A stretch of 64,000 nucleotides of DNA from Frigoribacterium faeni (GCF_007988805.1 NZ_BJUV01000004.1:1-64000); one strand, 5' to 3'; counted from the stretch's first letter, positions 19,312 through 28,021 are shown. Notes: a model not told the origin generated them from the letters alone. Program-made: numbers and translations.

Positions 19312-20961
19312 CTACTTCGCCTGGGAGTAGTCGTCGACGACCGCCACCGTCACCGGGAACCGCACCGGGGCCTCGCCGAAGAGCAGCCGCCCGGCCGCCA
19401 CAGCGCTCTGCTCGACGATCGCGACCACCTCGTCGGCGACGTCCGCCGGACTGTGCACCACGATCTCGTCGTGCAGGAAGAACACCAGGTGCGGGGCGCC
19501 CTCGCCGCGCCCGGCGAACCGCTCGTGCAGGGCCGCGCGGGTGGCGCCCATCCAGCACAGCGCCCACTCGGCCGCCGTGCCCTGCACGACGAAGTTGCGC
19601 GTGAACCGGCCCCAGGCCCGTGCGTCCCGACCGACCGGGCCGCGATCCATCTCGGGCGGGAGGTCGGCGGCGACCGCCTCGCCCGGTCTCGGCGAGCTGC
19701 GGCCGAGGAGGGTGCTCACGACTCCCCCGGCCTCGCCCGTCCGGGCCGCGGCCTCGACGTACTCCATCGCCTTCGGGAACCGCCGCGCGAGGCGCGGCAC
19801 GAGGCGGCCGCTCTCACCCTGCGTGGCGCCGTACATCGCGCCCAGCATGGCCACCTTGGCCTCGGCCCGGGTGGCCACGGCACCGCTCGCGACGATGCCC
19901 TCGTAGAGGTCGCCGTCCCCCGCCGCGGCCATCGCGACGTCGCGCGAGAGCCCCGTCAGGATGCGCGGCTCGAGCTGCGAGGCGTCGGCCACCACGAGGG
20001 TCCATCCGGGATCGGCCACGACGGCGGCGCGGACCGCCTTCGGGAGCTGCAGCGCGCCTCCTCCGCTCGTGGCCCATCGCCCGGTGACGACGCCGCCGGG
20101 AACGTAGTCGGGTCGGAACCGGCCCTGCCGCACCCACGCGTCGAGCCAGGCCCAGCCGTTCGCGACGAGGAGGCGCTGGCGCCGTTTGTACCGCAGCAGC
20201 GGCTCGACCACGGGGTGCTCGTGCCGTCGGAGCTCCCACTTGCTCGTCGAGGCGACGCCCAACCCCGCGCGCTGCAGCACCTTGAGCAGGTCGGCGGGCG
20301 AGTCGGGGTTGAGGTCGGGGGCCCCGAGCGCCGCGCGGATCTCGTCGACGTCGTCGCGCATCCGGACGGGACGCTCCCCGCCGCGGGCGGGCCGCGGGCC
20401 GAGCGCCTCGGTCAGCAGGCGATCGTGGACGGTCGCGGACCACGGGATGCCCCGGTGATGCATCTCGCAGGCGACGAGCGCACCCGTCGACTCGGCCGTC
20501 GTGAGGAGCTCGAGCCCGCCCCGACCGGGGCTCGACTCGATGGCCCGTCGCTGCCGCAGGAACTCGCCGACCGGGTCGGGGAGGGACTCCGGCACCACCT
20601 CGAACAGCCCGGCCACGTCGTCGACGCCGGCCTGCGCGACGTCGTAGGGGCCGGCGGCCGCGCCGTGCAGCTCGCTGCCCACGGTCGCCTCCGAGCCGCG
20701 CAGGAGCGCGTGGCAGAGGCGCAGGTCGACGCAGCGGGCGACGCGGACCCCGAGGCCGAGGAGGCGCGGGTACCACCGCCGGGTGTCGTCCCACACCCAG
20801 CGCGGCGACGTCTCGACCTCGCGCGTGGCGACGGCCATCGCCAGATCGGCCTCGTCCACGACGACGGACTCGCCCACCACCGGAGCCGTCCCGGGCTGGG
20901 GCCGGCCCACGGGGGTGAGCTCGGCCCCGCCGTCGGGCAGACGACGGAGGACGATGAACAC
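19312..20961 (-). CDS. Bifunctional 3'-5' exonuclease/DNA polymerase I-like protein
   Basis: A 549-residue protein lacking the 5' nuclease of PolA. The N-terminal 150 or so residues correspond to an exonuclease-like part with no clear DEDD residues. The C-terminal part is a family A polymerase: motif A VVADASQLEPRIL near residue 320, motif B RAEAKVAMLGAMYG, and motif C FLHDEIVVHSP near 505. Such stand-alone polymerase domains are common in actinobacteria and are thought to act in repair. The GTG start has CATGAT exactly six bases upstream, so a leaderless mRNA is possible. Loss of the exonuclease residues is inferred by eye. Confidence 0.85.
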   Translation of the reverse strand: MFIVLRRLPDGGAELTPVGRPQPGTAPVVGESVVVDEADLAMAVATREVETSPRWVWDDTRRWYPRLLGLGVRVARCVDLRLCHALLRGSEATVGSELHGAAAGPYDVAQAGVDDVAGLFEVVPESLPDPVGEFLRQRRAIESSPGRGGLELLTTAESTGALVACEMHHRGIPWSATVHDRLLTEALGPRPARGGERPVRMRDDVDEIRAALGAPDLNPDSPADLLKVLQRAGLGVASTSKWELRRHEHPVVEPLLRYKRRQRLLVANGWAWLDAWVRQGRFRPDYVPGGVVTGRWATSGGGALQLPKAVRAAVVADPGWTLVVADASQLEPRILTGLSRDVAMAAAGDGDLYEGIVASGAVATRAEAKVAMLGAMYGATQGESGRLVPRLARRFPKAMEYVEAAARTGEAGGVVSTLLGRSSPRPGEAVAADLPPEMDRGPVGRDARAWGRFTRNFVVQGTAAEWALCWMGATRAALHERFAGRGEGAPHLVFFLHDEIVVHSPADVADEVVAIVEQSAVAAGRLLFGEAPVRFPVTVAVVDDYSQAK

Positions 20962-21067
20962 CAGACGATCATGCCACCGGCGACCGACACCGGAGGACGG
21001 TCGCCCGGCCTCGCGCGGGCCCGCCGCGTCGACGCCGTGCCTCCGCGGTCGCTCGGCTCCGGCCCGC

Positions 21068-21895
21068 TCAGTGCAGCAGGGCGCCGTCCCGATCGAGCAC
21101 GTTCTTCTCCCCCGCCTCGACGGGCACGGACAGACGGTTCTGCGCGGGCGGGATCGGGCAGTTGAAGTTGTACGAGAAGGCGCACGGAGGCAGCACCGCC
21201 CGGTTGAAGTCGAGCTCGATCGTGCCGTCGGAGCCGGGCGTGGGGAACAGGAACCGCCCCACCGAGTAGGTGCTGTCGCCGTTCGTCGTGTCGCCGAAGA
21301 CGAGCTGGAGTCGATCGCGATCGCCGCTCGGGAACGCCGCGAGCTCGTAGTCGACCCCGTCGCGGCGGAACCGGATCAGTCCCGGCAGGGGCTTCGGGCG
21401 ACTGAGGTCGAGATCGTTCTGGTGGCGGATGTCGACCTGCGTGCCGGGGGCGGTCGGCACGAACTCCGCCGAGACGACCCAGCTCGGATCGTAGGGGAAC
21501 GCGTCGATCGAGCCGAAGGCCTCGATGGCCTCCGAGCGGGCGTCCCACACCCGCAGGGCGTACGACGTGTGGTCGTCGTTGGCGATGATCGTGCCGCTCC
21601 GACCGTCGGCGAAGCGGATGGAGCTCGGCGTCATCGCGTCGTCGCCCGCGACGAGCACCGACCCGTCGACGGGATCGCCGTCGACCACGATGCCGTCGGA
21701 GGGCGTCGCCGTGACGCGGAGGCCGGAGACGCCGACCGGTGTGGGACCCCAGAGGCCCGGGACGCCCCAGATCGGCTGCTCGCCGTCGACCCACTGCGTG
21801 TTGACCAGTGCCAACGGCCCGGTCGGCCCGGCGACGCGGTCGTGACGCAGGGCGTGGAAGCGGTCGAGCTCGTCGCTCGCAGTGGTGTCGGTCAT
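21068..21895 (-). CDS. DUF1684 domain-containing protein
   Basis: A 275-residue soluble protein. The C-terminal half has the DUF1684 signature: VGRFLFPTP, LDFNRAVLPPCAFSYNFNCP (two close cysteines) and PPAQNRLSVPVEAGEK. The N-terminal part has the family's LRVTATP and a hydrophobic core typical of a beta-rich fold. The family is widespread in bacteria and its function is not established. The ATG is preceded by GAGGACC. It is downstream of, but about 120 bases apart from, the flavin reductase gene on the same strand, so co-transcription is uncertain. Confidence 0.85.
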   Translation of the reverse strand: MTDTTASDELDRFHALRHDRVAGPTGPLALVNTQWVDGEQPIWGVPGLWGPTPVGVSGLRVTATPSDGIVVDGDPVDGSVLVAGDDAMTPSSIRFADGRSGTIIANDDHTSYALRVWDARSEAIEAFGSIDAFPYDPSWVVSAEFVPTAPGTQVDIRHQNDLDLSRPKPLPGLIRFRRDGVDYELAAFPSGDRDRLQLVFGDTTNGDSTYSVGRFLFPTPGSDGTIELDFNRAVLPPCAFSYNFNCPIPPAQNRLSVPVEAGEKNVLDRDGALLH

Positions 21896-22016
21896 GCCGG
21901 GGTCCTCTCGGGTGGCGCGGTCACGGGCGGGTCGGACGAGTCGCGCCGACTGGTCGCGCCGACGGATCGCTGAGGAGGTCAACGCGCCGGGCGGGCCGGA
22001 CATGCCCGCCGCCCGT

Positions 22017-22649
22017 TCAGAGCGGGTCGTCGCCCGCGAGCCGGCTCAGCTGCTGCTCGAACGACACGACGGACTCGAACGGGTCGACCCGCTCCGTCGC
22101 GTGCCGGGACACCAGGGCGGCGAACTCGCCCGCGGCGCGGGTCACCCGCTCGGGCAGACCGGTCGTCGTCTCGTCGCCGCCGCCCCAGTCCTCCGACGCG
22201 GCGAACACCGACGTCGGGACGACCACGGCCCGGAGGTACGAGAAGAGCGGTCGGAGCGCGTGGTCGAGCACCAGCGAGTGCCGCGCCGTCCCGGCCGTCG
22301 CCCCGACGAGCACCGGGGTGCCGGTCAGGGCGTCGTTGGCGATCACGTCGAAGAACGACTTGAACAGCCCGCTGTACGACGCGGTGAACACCGGGGTCAC
22401 GGCGATCAGTCCGTCGGCCGCCGTGACCTCCTCGATGACCGCGGCCAGCGCCTCCGAGGGGAACCCCGTCAGCATCGCGTCGGTGATGTCGTGCGCCAGG
22501 TCGCGCAGCTCGATCACCTCGAGGTCCGCCGGGACTCCCTCGGTGAGGAGGGTGCGAGCGGTCGCCTCGGCGAGACGGTCGGCCAGGAGGCGGGTCGACG
22601 AGGGCTGACCCAGCCCCGCGGACACGACGACGATCTTCTTGGTGCTCAT
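22017..22649 (-). CDS. NAD(P)H-dependent FMN reductase (CE1759 type)
   Basis: A 210-residue flavodoxin-fold reductase. KKIVVVSAGLGQPSSTRLLAD carries the FMN phosphate loop, and TPVFTASYSGLFKSFFDV is the typical FMN-binding segment of the MsuE/CE1759 family. It supplies reduced FMN to a partner monooxygenase, most likely the LLM-class enzyme encoded 16 bases upstream in the same operon. GAGGCACGCC precedes the ATG. The pairing of these two families is recurrent in actinobacteria; the substrate of the pair is unknown. Confidence 0.88.
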   Translation of the reverse strand: MSTKKIVVVSAGLGQPSSTRLLADRLAEATARTLLTEGVPADLEVIELRDLAHDITDAMLTGFPSEALAAVIEEVTAADGLIAVTPVFTASYSGLFKSFFDVIANDALTGTPVLVGATAGTARHSLVLDHALRPLFSYLRAVVVPTSVFAASEDWGGGDETTTGLPERVTRAAGEFAALVSRHATERVDPFESVVSFEQQLSRLAGDDPL

Positions 22650-22665
22650 GGCGTGCCTCCTCGGC

Positions 22666-23793
22666 TCAGCGGGTCGGGGCGGCGAGGGCCGCGTCGGACG
22701 TCGTCTCCGCGGGCTGCGAGTCCCGTGCGGCCGCGACGAGCGAGGCGTGCGTCGGGGCGTCGGGCACGTGCGCGGGGCGGTTCGTCGCGAACTCGCGACG
22801 GAGGACGGGCACGACCTCCTCGCCGAGGATGTCGAGCTGGTCGAGCACCGTCTGCAGCGGCAGGCCGGCGTGGTCGATGAGGAACAGCTGGCGCTGGTAG
22901 TCGCCGACGTAGTCGCGGAACCCGAGGGTGCGGTCGATGACCTCCTGGGGGCTGCCCACGGTGAGCGGGGTCTGGCTGGTGAAGTCCTCCATCGACGGGC
23001 CGTGGCCGTACACCGGGGCGTTGTCGAAGTAGGGGCGGAATGTGCGCTTCGCGTCCTGCGAGTTCTTCGCCAGGAAGACCTGACCGCCGAGCCCGACGAT
23101 CGCCTGGTCGGCGCGGCCGTGGCCGTGGTGCTCGAAACGGCCGCGGTAGAGCTCGACCATCTGCTTCGTGTGCGAGGCGGGCCAGAAGATGTGGTTGGCG
23201 AAGAAGCCGTCGCCGTAGTAGGCGGCCTGCTCGGCGATCTCGGGGCTCCGGATCGACCCGTGCCAGACGAAGGGCGCGACACCGTCGAGCGGGCGCGGAG
23301 TCGCCGTGAAGCTCTGCAGCGGGGTGCGGAAGTGACCCTTCCAGTCGACGACGTCCTCGCGCCAGAGGCGGTGCAGCAGGGCGTAGTTCTCGATGGCCAG
23401 GTTGATGCCCTGACGGATGTCCTTGCCGAACCAGGGGTAGACCGGGCCGGTGTTGCCGCGACCGAGCGTCAGATCGACGCGACCGCCGGCGAGATGCTGC
23501 AGCAGGGCGAAGTCCTCGGCGATCTTGACCGGGTCGTTCGTGGTGATGAGCGTCGTGGCCGTGCTGAGCACGATGCGCTCGGTCTGGGCGGCGATGTACG
23601 CCAGGAGGGTCGTCGGGCTCGAGTTCACGAAGGGCGGGTTGTGGTGCTCGCCGGCCGCGTAGACGTCGAGGCCGACCTCCTCGGCCTTCTTCGCGATCGT
23701 GACCATGGCGTTCAGGCGCTCGTGCTCGGTCGGGGTGCGACCGGTCGTGGGGTCGGTCGTGATGTCGCCGACAGAGAAGATTCCGAACTGCAT
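22666..23793 (-). CDS. LLM-class flavin-dependent oxidoreductase (CE1758 type)
   Basis: A 375-residue luciferase-like monooxygenase: MQFGIFSVGDITTDPTTGRT at the N-terminus, VYAAGEHHNPPFVNSSPTTL near residues 45-65, and DLTLGRGNTGPVYPWFG. It would use FMNH2 delivered by the reductase encoded next in the operon to oxygenate or desulfurise a small substrate that cannot be named. AAGGTGG stands at good distance before ATG 23793. Upstream lies a 516-base gap holding two long hairpin repeats and no visible promoter of known type. Confidence 0.88.
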   Translation of the reverse strand: MQFGIFSVGDITTDPTTGRTPTEHERLNAMVTIAKKAEEVGLDVYAAGEHHNPPFVNSSPTTLLAYIAAQTERIVLSTATTLITTNDPVKIAEDFALLQHLAGGRVDLTLGRGNTGPVYPWFGKDIRQGINLAIENYALLHRLWREDVVDWKGHFRTPLQSFTATPRPLDGVAPFVWHGSIRSPEIAEQAAYYGDGFFANHIFWPASHTKQMVELYRGRFEHHGHGRADQAIVGLGGQVFLAKNSQDAKRTFRPYFDNAPVYGHGPSMEDFTSQTPLTVGSPQEVIDRTLGFRDYVGDYQRQLFLIDHAGLPLQTVLDQLDILGEEVVPVLRREFATNRPAHVPDAPTHASLVAAARDSQPAETTSDAALAAPTR

Positions 23794-23985
23794 GGGAACC
23801 ACCTTAGCTCAAGTGCATACGTTTGCATGCAGTTGGGGGAACGGCGGGGCGCGCGGGAACATTCCCGACGCCGCTGCCCGCTGCGCTCCGCTGCCGGCGC
23901 ACCCTCGCGCGGCTCCGCGGCGGGACGCGGGCGCCCCTCCGCATGATCCGTTCCGCGAACCGCGCTCTTCCGTCACCCCGCTGGC

Positions 23986-24065
23986 GGCAACTCCTGCCTG
24001 CTGCCGCACGCACGGCGCGACACGCCGGCACCGACGCCCGCGCGCCGCACGAGGGAGGAGTTGCC
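23986..24065. repeat. 80-nt hairpin element, type A, copy 1
   Basis: It begins GGCAACTCCT and ends AGGAGTTGCC, perfect 10-bp inverted ends, with an inner complementary GGCGCGACACGCC segment. It is 77 of 80 identical to the copy at 24145-24224, and its ends are shared with five further copies in the window. It sits upstream of the LLM oxidoreductase gene. Confidence 0.9.
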
Positions 24066-24144
24066 GACGGGGAATGTCGGCCGCTCCACCGGTCCCCCGG
24101 CGCCGCCGACGGACGCACACGGCTATGACGCCGCCTCCCCGGAC

Positions 24145-24224
24145 GGCAACTCCTGGCGGCTGCCGCACGCACGGCGCGACACGCCGGCAGCGACGCCCGC
24201 GCGCCGCACGAGGGAGGAGTTGCC
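24145..24224. repeat. 80-nt hairpin element, type A, copy 2
   Basis: Same ends and interior as copy 1, with three substitutions by direct comparison (two just after the left arm, one near the middle). The 79-base spacer between the copies is not repeated. Confidence 0.9.
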
Positions 24225-24317
24225 GACGGGGGAGGTCAGCCCGAAGGGCGCGCGGTGCGGCCGGAGCAGAGGGACCGGCGGGGCAGAGGGGTCGGCAGAG
24301 CGACGGGGCGGAGCGCG

Positions 24318-24680
24318 CTACTCGACGGGCGGGGCGAGGCGGAGGTACTTCTCCGGCACCGAGGCCGACGTGACCGGGCCGTCGCCGTCGCGGTCGAGCT
24401 GCGGCGACGCGAACTCCACCAGCCAGGTGCGCGCCGACCCTCCGATCGCCGACACGCCCTGCCATGCCGAGCCGCCGGCCCGGACGATGACGCCCGTCGG
24501 GCCGTACGGCCACGGGCTCCCGGGGTCCTCGTCGGAGTCGAGGACGTAGACCTGCGCGCCGATCCCGAGCCGCGGCGAGACGGCACTGGCGCCGTCGAGG
24601 GGGCCCGAGTCCGAGGCCCATCCCCGGTCGTCGTCGCGATCGTCGTCGGCCGGTGTGCCTCGTGTCCGTCGGGTGAACAT
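24318..24680 (-). CDS. Small hypothetical protein with a conserved-looking central motif
   Basis: A 120-residue protein that I do not recognise. After an Arg/Asp-rich N-terminus it has GAQVYVLDSDEDPGSPWPYG, then PTGVIVRAGG and WLVEFASPQLDRDGDG, a pattern that looks like a small SH3-like beta barrel. No signal peptide or membrane segment is seen. ATG 24680 is an assumed start without a clear ribosome-binding site. It stands alone between a hairpin-repeat cluster and a tRNA gene. The codon pattern, G or C in most third positions, supports real coding. Confidence 0.55.
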   Translation of the reverse strand: MFTRRTRGTPADDDRDDDRGWASDSGPLDGASAVSPRLGIGAQVYVLDSDEDPGSPWPYGPTGVIVRAGGSAWQGVSAIGGSARTWLVEFASPQLDRDGDGPVTSASVPEKYLRLAPPVE

Positions 24681-24773
24681 GCAGACATGGTGACACGACC
24701 GGCGTCGGCGCAGGTAGATCCGCGGCCGCCGTGTCGCGCGGCGCACGACAGCGCGGTCGCCGAGTCGCACGGC

Positions 24774-24850
24774 TGGTAGGGCGGACGGGACTTGAACCCG
24801 TGACCGATCGATTATGAGTCGACTGCTCTAACCGGCTGAGCTACCGCCCC
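24774..24850 (-). tRNA. tRNA with anticodon CAT (Met or Ile2)
   Basis: A cloverleaf folds on the minus strand with acceptor GGGGCGG/CCGCCCT (a G-T pair at 1-72), discriminator A, and an encoded CCA at 24774-24776. The anticodon loop is CTCATAA in a GTCGA/TCGAT stem, and the T arm is ACGGG-TTCAAGT-CCCGT. The pairing at position 1-72 excludes an initiator tRNA. The GACTCATAATC anticodon arm resembles tRNA-Ile2 (lysidine-modified), but elongator Met cannot be excluded. Confidence 0.9.
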
Positions 24851-24867
24851 TCGTCTCGCCGGCGACC

Positions 24868-26112
24868 TCAGGAGGCGCGGGTCGGCGGGACGTCGGCGGC
24901 CTCGGCCACCGGCTCCCCACGATACAGCGACTCGAAGACGCTCACGGTCCGCTGGATGTCGTGCCCTTCGATGACGGCGAGACTGGCCCGCCGCATGGCG
25001 AGGTACTCGTCGTCGCTCGCCTCGAACACGCGGGTGAGCTTCGCGGCGAGGTCGCGGCTGTCGCCCGGTCGGAACAGGTAGCCGTTGACGCCGTCATCGA
25101 GCAGGTGCGGCAGCGCCATGGCGTCGGCCACGACGATCGGCAGGCCCGAGGCCATGGCCTCCAGGCTGGCGATGCTCTGCAGCTCGGCGATGGAGGGCAT
25201 GGCGAAGACGGTCGCGTCGGTGAGTCGCCGTCGGAGCTCGGTGTCGGAGAGATAGCCGGCGAACGTCACCCGGGCGGCGAGGCCGAGGTCGACCGTGAGC
25301 TGCTGGAGCTGCTTCATGAGATCGCCGCCGCCGACGATCGTCAACCGCGCGTCGAGTGCCGGGTCGATGAGCGTCATCGCTCGCAGGAGGACGTCGATCT
25401 GCTTCTCCGCCGTGACCCGCCCGACGAACACGACCTCGTTGCCGGCGGGACGATCGTCGCGGGCGGTGTAATCGGAGGCGTTGATGCCGCACGAGACCGC
25501 CAGCACACCCGTCACATCGACCGAGCGCTCAAGGAACGTCGCCGCCTTCTTCGTCGGGGTGGTGATCGCCGCGACGTGCGTGTAGGTCTTGGCGGCGTCG
25601 CGCCAGGCGAGACGCACGGCCGTGGCCCGCAGGGCGTGCGGGAGGCCGGTGTGCTCGAGCAGGTTCTCGGGCATGAAGTGGTTCGTCGCGATCACCCGGA
25701 TCCCCCGGCGGTTCGCGACCTTGACCACGGCTCGCCCGATCACGATGTGCGACTGGATGTGCACCACGTCGGGGCGGATCCGATCGATGATGCGCTCGGC
25801 GTTGGACTCCGCACGCCACGGCGTCGCGAAGCGCAGCCAGTCGTGCAGCGGCCAGCGGGTCGAGTAGAGGCGGTGCACGGTGAGGGTCTGCCCGTCGTGC
25901 TCCTCGAGGAAGGTGCCGTGGTGCCGGCTGGCTGCCGGGCAGATGACGTGCACGTCGTGCCCGCGACCGGCGAGACCGACGGCCAGGCGCTCGGCGAAGT
26001 TCGCGGCGCCGTTCACGTCGGGCGGGAACGTGTCGGCCGCGATCAGCACCGTGAGGCGGGAGCCGGCGTCGGACGGGCCGGCCGAGCCGGTGGGTTTCGG
26101 GGCGGGTGTCAC
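24868..26112 (-). CDS. GT4 family glycosyltransferase (mannosyltransferase-like)
   Basis: A 414-residue GT-B glycosyltransferase. The N-terminal domain opens with LIAADTFPPDVNGAANFAER and has the acceptor-side segment VHIQSHIVIGRAV. The C-terminal domain has VFVGRVTAEKQIDVLLRAM and the donor-binding FAMPSIAELQSIASLEAMAS with the E-x7-E pattern. It looks like the actinobacterial group that transfers mannose or glucose to phosphatidyl-myo-inositol or diacylglycerol, so a glycolipid role is likely but not proven. GTG 26112 has CAAGGA upstream; longer forms are possible. The C-terminus reads PPTRAS because the recurring GACCCGCGCCTCCT word overlaps the stop. Confidence 0.8.
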   Translation of the reverse strand: MTPAPKPTGSAGPSDAGSRLTVLIAADTFPPDVNGAANFAERLAVGLAGRGHDVHVICPAASRHHGTFLEEHDGQTLTVHRLYSTRWPLHDWLRFATPWRAESNAERIIDRIRPDVVHIQSHIVIGRAVVKVANRRGIRVIATNHFMPENLLEHTGLPHALRATAVRLAWRDAAKTYTHVAAITTPTKKAATFLERSVDVTGVLAVSCGINASDYTARDDRPAGNEVVFVGRVTAEKQIDVLLRAMTLIDPALDARLTIVGGGDLMKQLQQLTVDLGLAARVTFAGYLSDTELRRRLTDATVFAMPSIAELQSIASLEAMASGLPIVVADAMALPHLLDDGVNGYLFRPGDSRDLAAKLTRVFEASDDEYLAMRRASLAVIEGHDIQRTVSVFESLYRGEPVAEAADVPPTRAS

Positions 26113-26187
26113 GTCTCGTGGCGTCCTTGTGCTCGTGGTTCTCGGTGGCCTGGACGGTTCGGAACCGCCGCGGGAGACCACGGTAGC

Positions 26188-27111
26188 TCAGCTTCGCTTG
26201 GCGGGCTGGTATTTGGCGAGCTGGAACACGCCGTAGACCGCGATCGCGCCGGCCACGAGGAAGAGCACGGCGGCGACGGGCGGCGCGTTGGCCGCCTCGC
26301 CCAGCACGACGATGCCGATCGTGACGGCGACGATGGGGTCGACGACCGTGAGGCCTGCGATGACGAGGTCCGGGGAGCCGGACGAGTACGCGTTCTGCAC
26401 GAAGTAGCCGCCGAGCGCGGCGGCGGCGATCAGCATGATGATGCAGACGATGCTGAGCCAGTCGAAGTTGCCGGCGAAGACCCGGTTCAGCACGACCTTC
26501 GCCAACGTCGCGACGAACCCGTAGAGGACGCCGGCGCCGATGATGTAGAAGAGCGCGCTGCGGCGATGGCGCAGCGCGACGAACGCGACGGCGAGCACGG
26601 CTCCGACCACGAGCAGGATGACCAGCACCGTGATCAGCTGCCGCGTCGTGATCTCGGTCTCGATCGCGGTGAAGGCCGCGACGGTGGCGAAGAGCCCGAT
26701 CCCGCCCACGCAGATGGCGATCGAGCGCTTCACCCGACCGGTGAGACGCCGACCGGTGGACCGGGCGTTCAGCACGGCGGTGATCACGAGGGCGACCGCG
26801 CCGAGCGGCTGGACCACGAGCAGCGGAGCGATGCGCAGACTCGTCAGCTGGAAGATGACGGCGAGGCCGAGCATGAGCGTGCCCATGACCCACGACGGCC
26901 GACCGATCAGCGCCAGGATCTGCCGGACGCTCATCCCGCTGCGCGAGGCGCCCAACCGGTTCTCGACCTTGGCCACGCCCCGGTGCTGCAGTTGCGCGCC
27001 GATCGAGAGGAACACCGCGCCGATCAGCGCGATGGGGATACCGAGGGCCTGGAACGGGGTCAACGAGACCTGCTCGGTCAGATCGCTGAGGTTCGGGCTC
27101 ACGCCGTCCAC
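26188..27111 (-). CDS. DMT-superfamily multidrug/metabolite transporter-like membrane protein
   Basis: A 307-residue protein with nine to ten hydrophobic segments in the EamA/DMT style: FQALGIPIALIGAVFLSIGA at the N-terminus, LVVQPLGAVALVITAVLNAR after segment three, and AGLTVVDPIVAVTIGIVVLG in the second half, the typical inverted-repeat positions. Substrate and direction are unknown. GTG 27111 is used, and GTG 27102 is equally possible. It is divergent from def with only 32 bases between them, and follows on the same strand before the glycosyltransferase gene, 75 bases away. Confidence 0.75.
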   Translation of the reverse strand: MDGVSPNLSDLTEQVSLTPFQALGIPIALIGAVFLSIGAQLQHRGVAKVENRLGASRSGMSVRQILALIGRPSWVMGTLMLGLAVIFQLTSLRIAPLLVVQPLGAVALVITAVLNARSTGRRLTGRVKRSIAICVGGIGLFATVAAFTAIETEITTRQLITVLVILLVVGAVLAVAFVALRHRRSALFYIIGAGVLYGFVATLAKVVLNRVFAGNFDWLSIVCIIMLIAAAALGGYFVQNAYSSGSPDLVIAGLTVVDPIVAVTIGIVVLGEAANAPPVAAVLFLVAGAIAVYGVFQLAKYQPAKRS

Positions 27112-27131
27112 GGTAGCGCTCCGCCTCTCGA

Positions 27132-27137
27132 TAGTCT
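27132..27137 (+). promoter_or_regulatory. -10 hexamer of a leaderless def promoter
   Basis: TAGTCT ends exactly six bases before the ATG at 27144, which places the predicted transcription start on the start codon. No ribosome-binding site is present in the 32-base intergenic gap. Confidence 0.6.
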
Positions 27138-27143
27138 GGACGA

Positions 27144-27710
27144 ATGGCCGTTCGTCCCATCACCATCACGGGAGATCCCGTGCTGCACTCCCCCGCCTCC
27201 CCCGTCGTCGAGGTCGACGACGATCTGCGCACCCTGGTCGCCGACATGTTCGAGACCATGGACGCCGCACCCGGGGTCGGTCTCGCCGGCCCGCAGGTCG
27301 GCGTCGGCCTGCGTCTGTTCGTCTACTCGTGGACGGACGACGACGGCGAGCAGTGGCGGGGCGTCGCCCTCAACCCGGTTCTCTGGCAGAGCCCCCTCTC
27401 GATCGAGCCGCTCGACGACGACGACGAGTCCGAGGGGTGCCTCTCGGTGCCCGGCGAGCGGTTCCCCCTGCGTCGCGCCGAGAGCGTCATCCTGCGGGCG
27501 ACCGACCTCGACGGCGACGAGTACGAGATCGAGGCGCACGGCTGGCTCGCTCGGATCTTCCAGCACGAGTACGACCACCTCGACGGCGTCCTCTACGCCG
27601 ACCGTCTCGAGCACCCGTTCCACAAGGCCGCGGCCAAGGCCGTCAAGAAGGCCGGTTGGGGCGCCCCGGGCCGGACCTGGCTGCCGGGCGTCGACCACCC
27701 CGAGGGCTGA
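27144..27710 (+). CDS. def: Peptide deformylase
   Basis: A 188-residue metalloenzyme that removes the N-formyl group from nascent proteins. All three motifs are intact: GVGLAGPQVG near residues 45-54, EGCLSVPGE (metal-binding Cys about 98) and QHEYDHLDG (two metal-binding His and the catalytic Glu near 140). The C-terminus is slightly extended beyond the usual core. The gene is probably read from a leaderless mRNA and is followed by a 13-bp-stem terminator at 27723-27764. Confidence 0.95.
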   Translation: MAVRPITITGDPVLHSPASPVVEVDDDLRTLVADMFETMDAAPGVGLAGPQVGVGLRLFVYSWTDDDGEQWRGVALNPVLWQSPLSIEPLDDDDESEGCLSVPGERFPLRRAESVILRATDLDGDEYEIEAHGWLARIFQHEYDHLDGVLYADRLEHPFHKAAAKAVKKAGWGAPGRTWLPGVDHPEG

Positions 27711-27722
27711 GACCCGACCCGT

Positions 27723-27764
27723 CGAGGAGGCGCGCGACCGGTGACCCCGGAGCGCGCCTCCTCG
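27723..27764 (+). terminator. Hairpin terminator after def
   Basis: CGAGGAGGCGCGC pairs perfectly with GCGCGCCTCCTCG over 13 bp, around a 16-base loop. The arms are further copies of the recurring GAGGAGGCGCG word. Confidence 0.75.
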
Positions 27765-27775
27765 GTATCAGGGCA

Positions 27776-27811
27776 TGAAAAAAGGCCCAGAGGGTGGAGC
27801 CTCTGGGCCTT
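27776..27811 (-). terminator. Rho-independent terminator of tRNA-Asn
   Basis: AAGGCCCAGAGG pairs perfectly with CCTCTGGGCCTT. On the minus strand the stem is followed by a run of six T, making this the only classical T-tract terminator noted in the window. It starts three bases beyond the tRNA 3' end. Confidence 0.85.
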
Positions 27812-27813
27812 CG

Positions 27814-27886
27814 CTCCCCGACTTGGACTCGAACCAAGAACCTGCCGGTTAACAGCCGGCTGCTCTGCCAATTGAGCTATCGAGGA
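27814..27886 (-). tRNA. tRNA-Asn (anticodon GTT)
   Basis: The minus strand folds with acceptor arms TCCTCGA/TCGGGGA, discriminator G, anticodon arm GCCGG-CTGTTAA-CCGGC giving GTT, and a T arm containing GGTTCGAGTCC. CCA is not encoded. A classical terminator follows immediately. Confidence 0.96.
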
Positions 27887-28021
27887 ATGGCAGCTGCTTC
27901 GAACCGAGGTTCTCAACAGCGGGCTCAACTCTAGCAAACATTCCGAGCCGATTCGAACCACCTGCTCGCCCCGGGCGCGCCGCCGGTCCGGAGTCCGGCT
28001 CGAGGCGCGCCCGGGGCCGCC

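Larger units (their letters stand above)
23802..24317. other. Gene-free interval with two hairpin elements
   Basis: No coding region is supported in these 516 bases. Reading frames open through it are Arg/Ala/Pro-rich by-products of base composition. It contains two nearly identical 80-nt inverted-repeat elements (23986-24065 and 24145-24224) and GC-rich spacer DNA. Confidence 0.7.

Noticed and set aside
23823-24549. Open frames on both strands through the first hairpin cluster
   Set aside because: All are low-complexity Arg/Ala/Pro/Gly translations of GC-rich repeats and change frame between copies.
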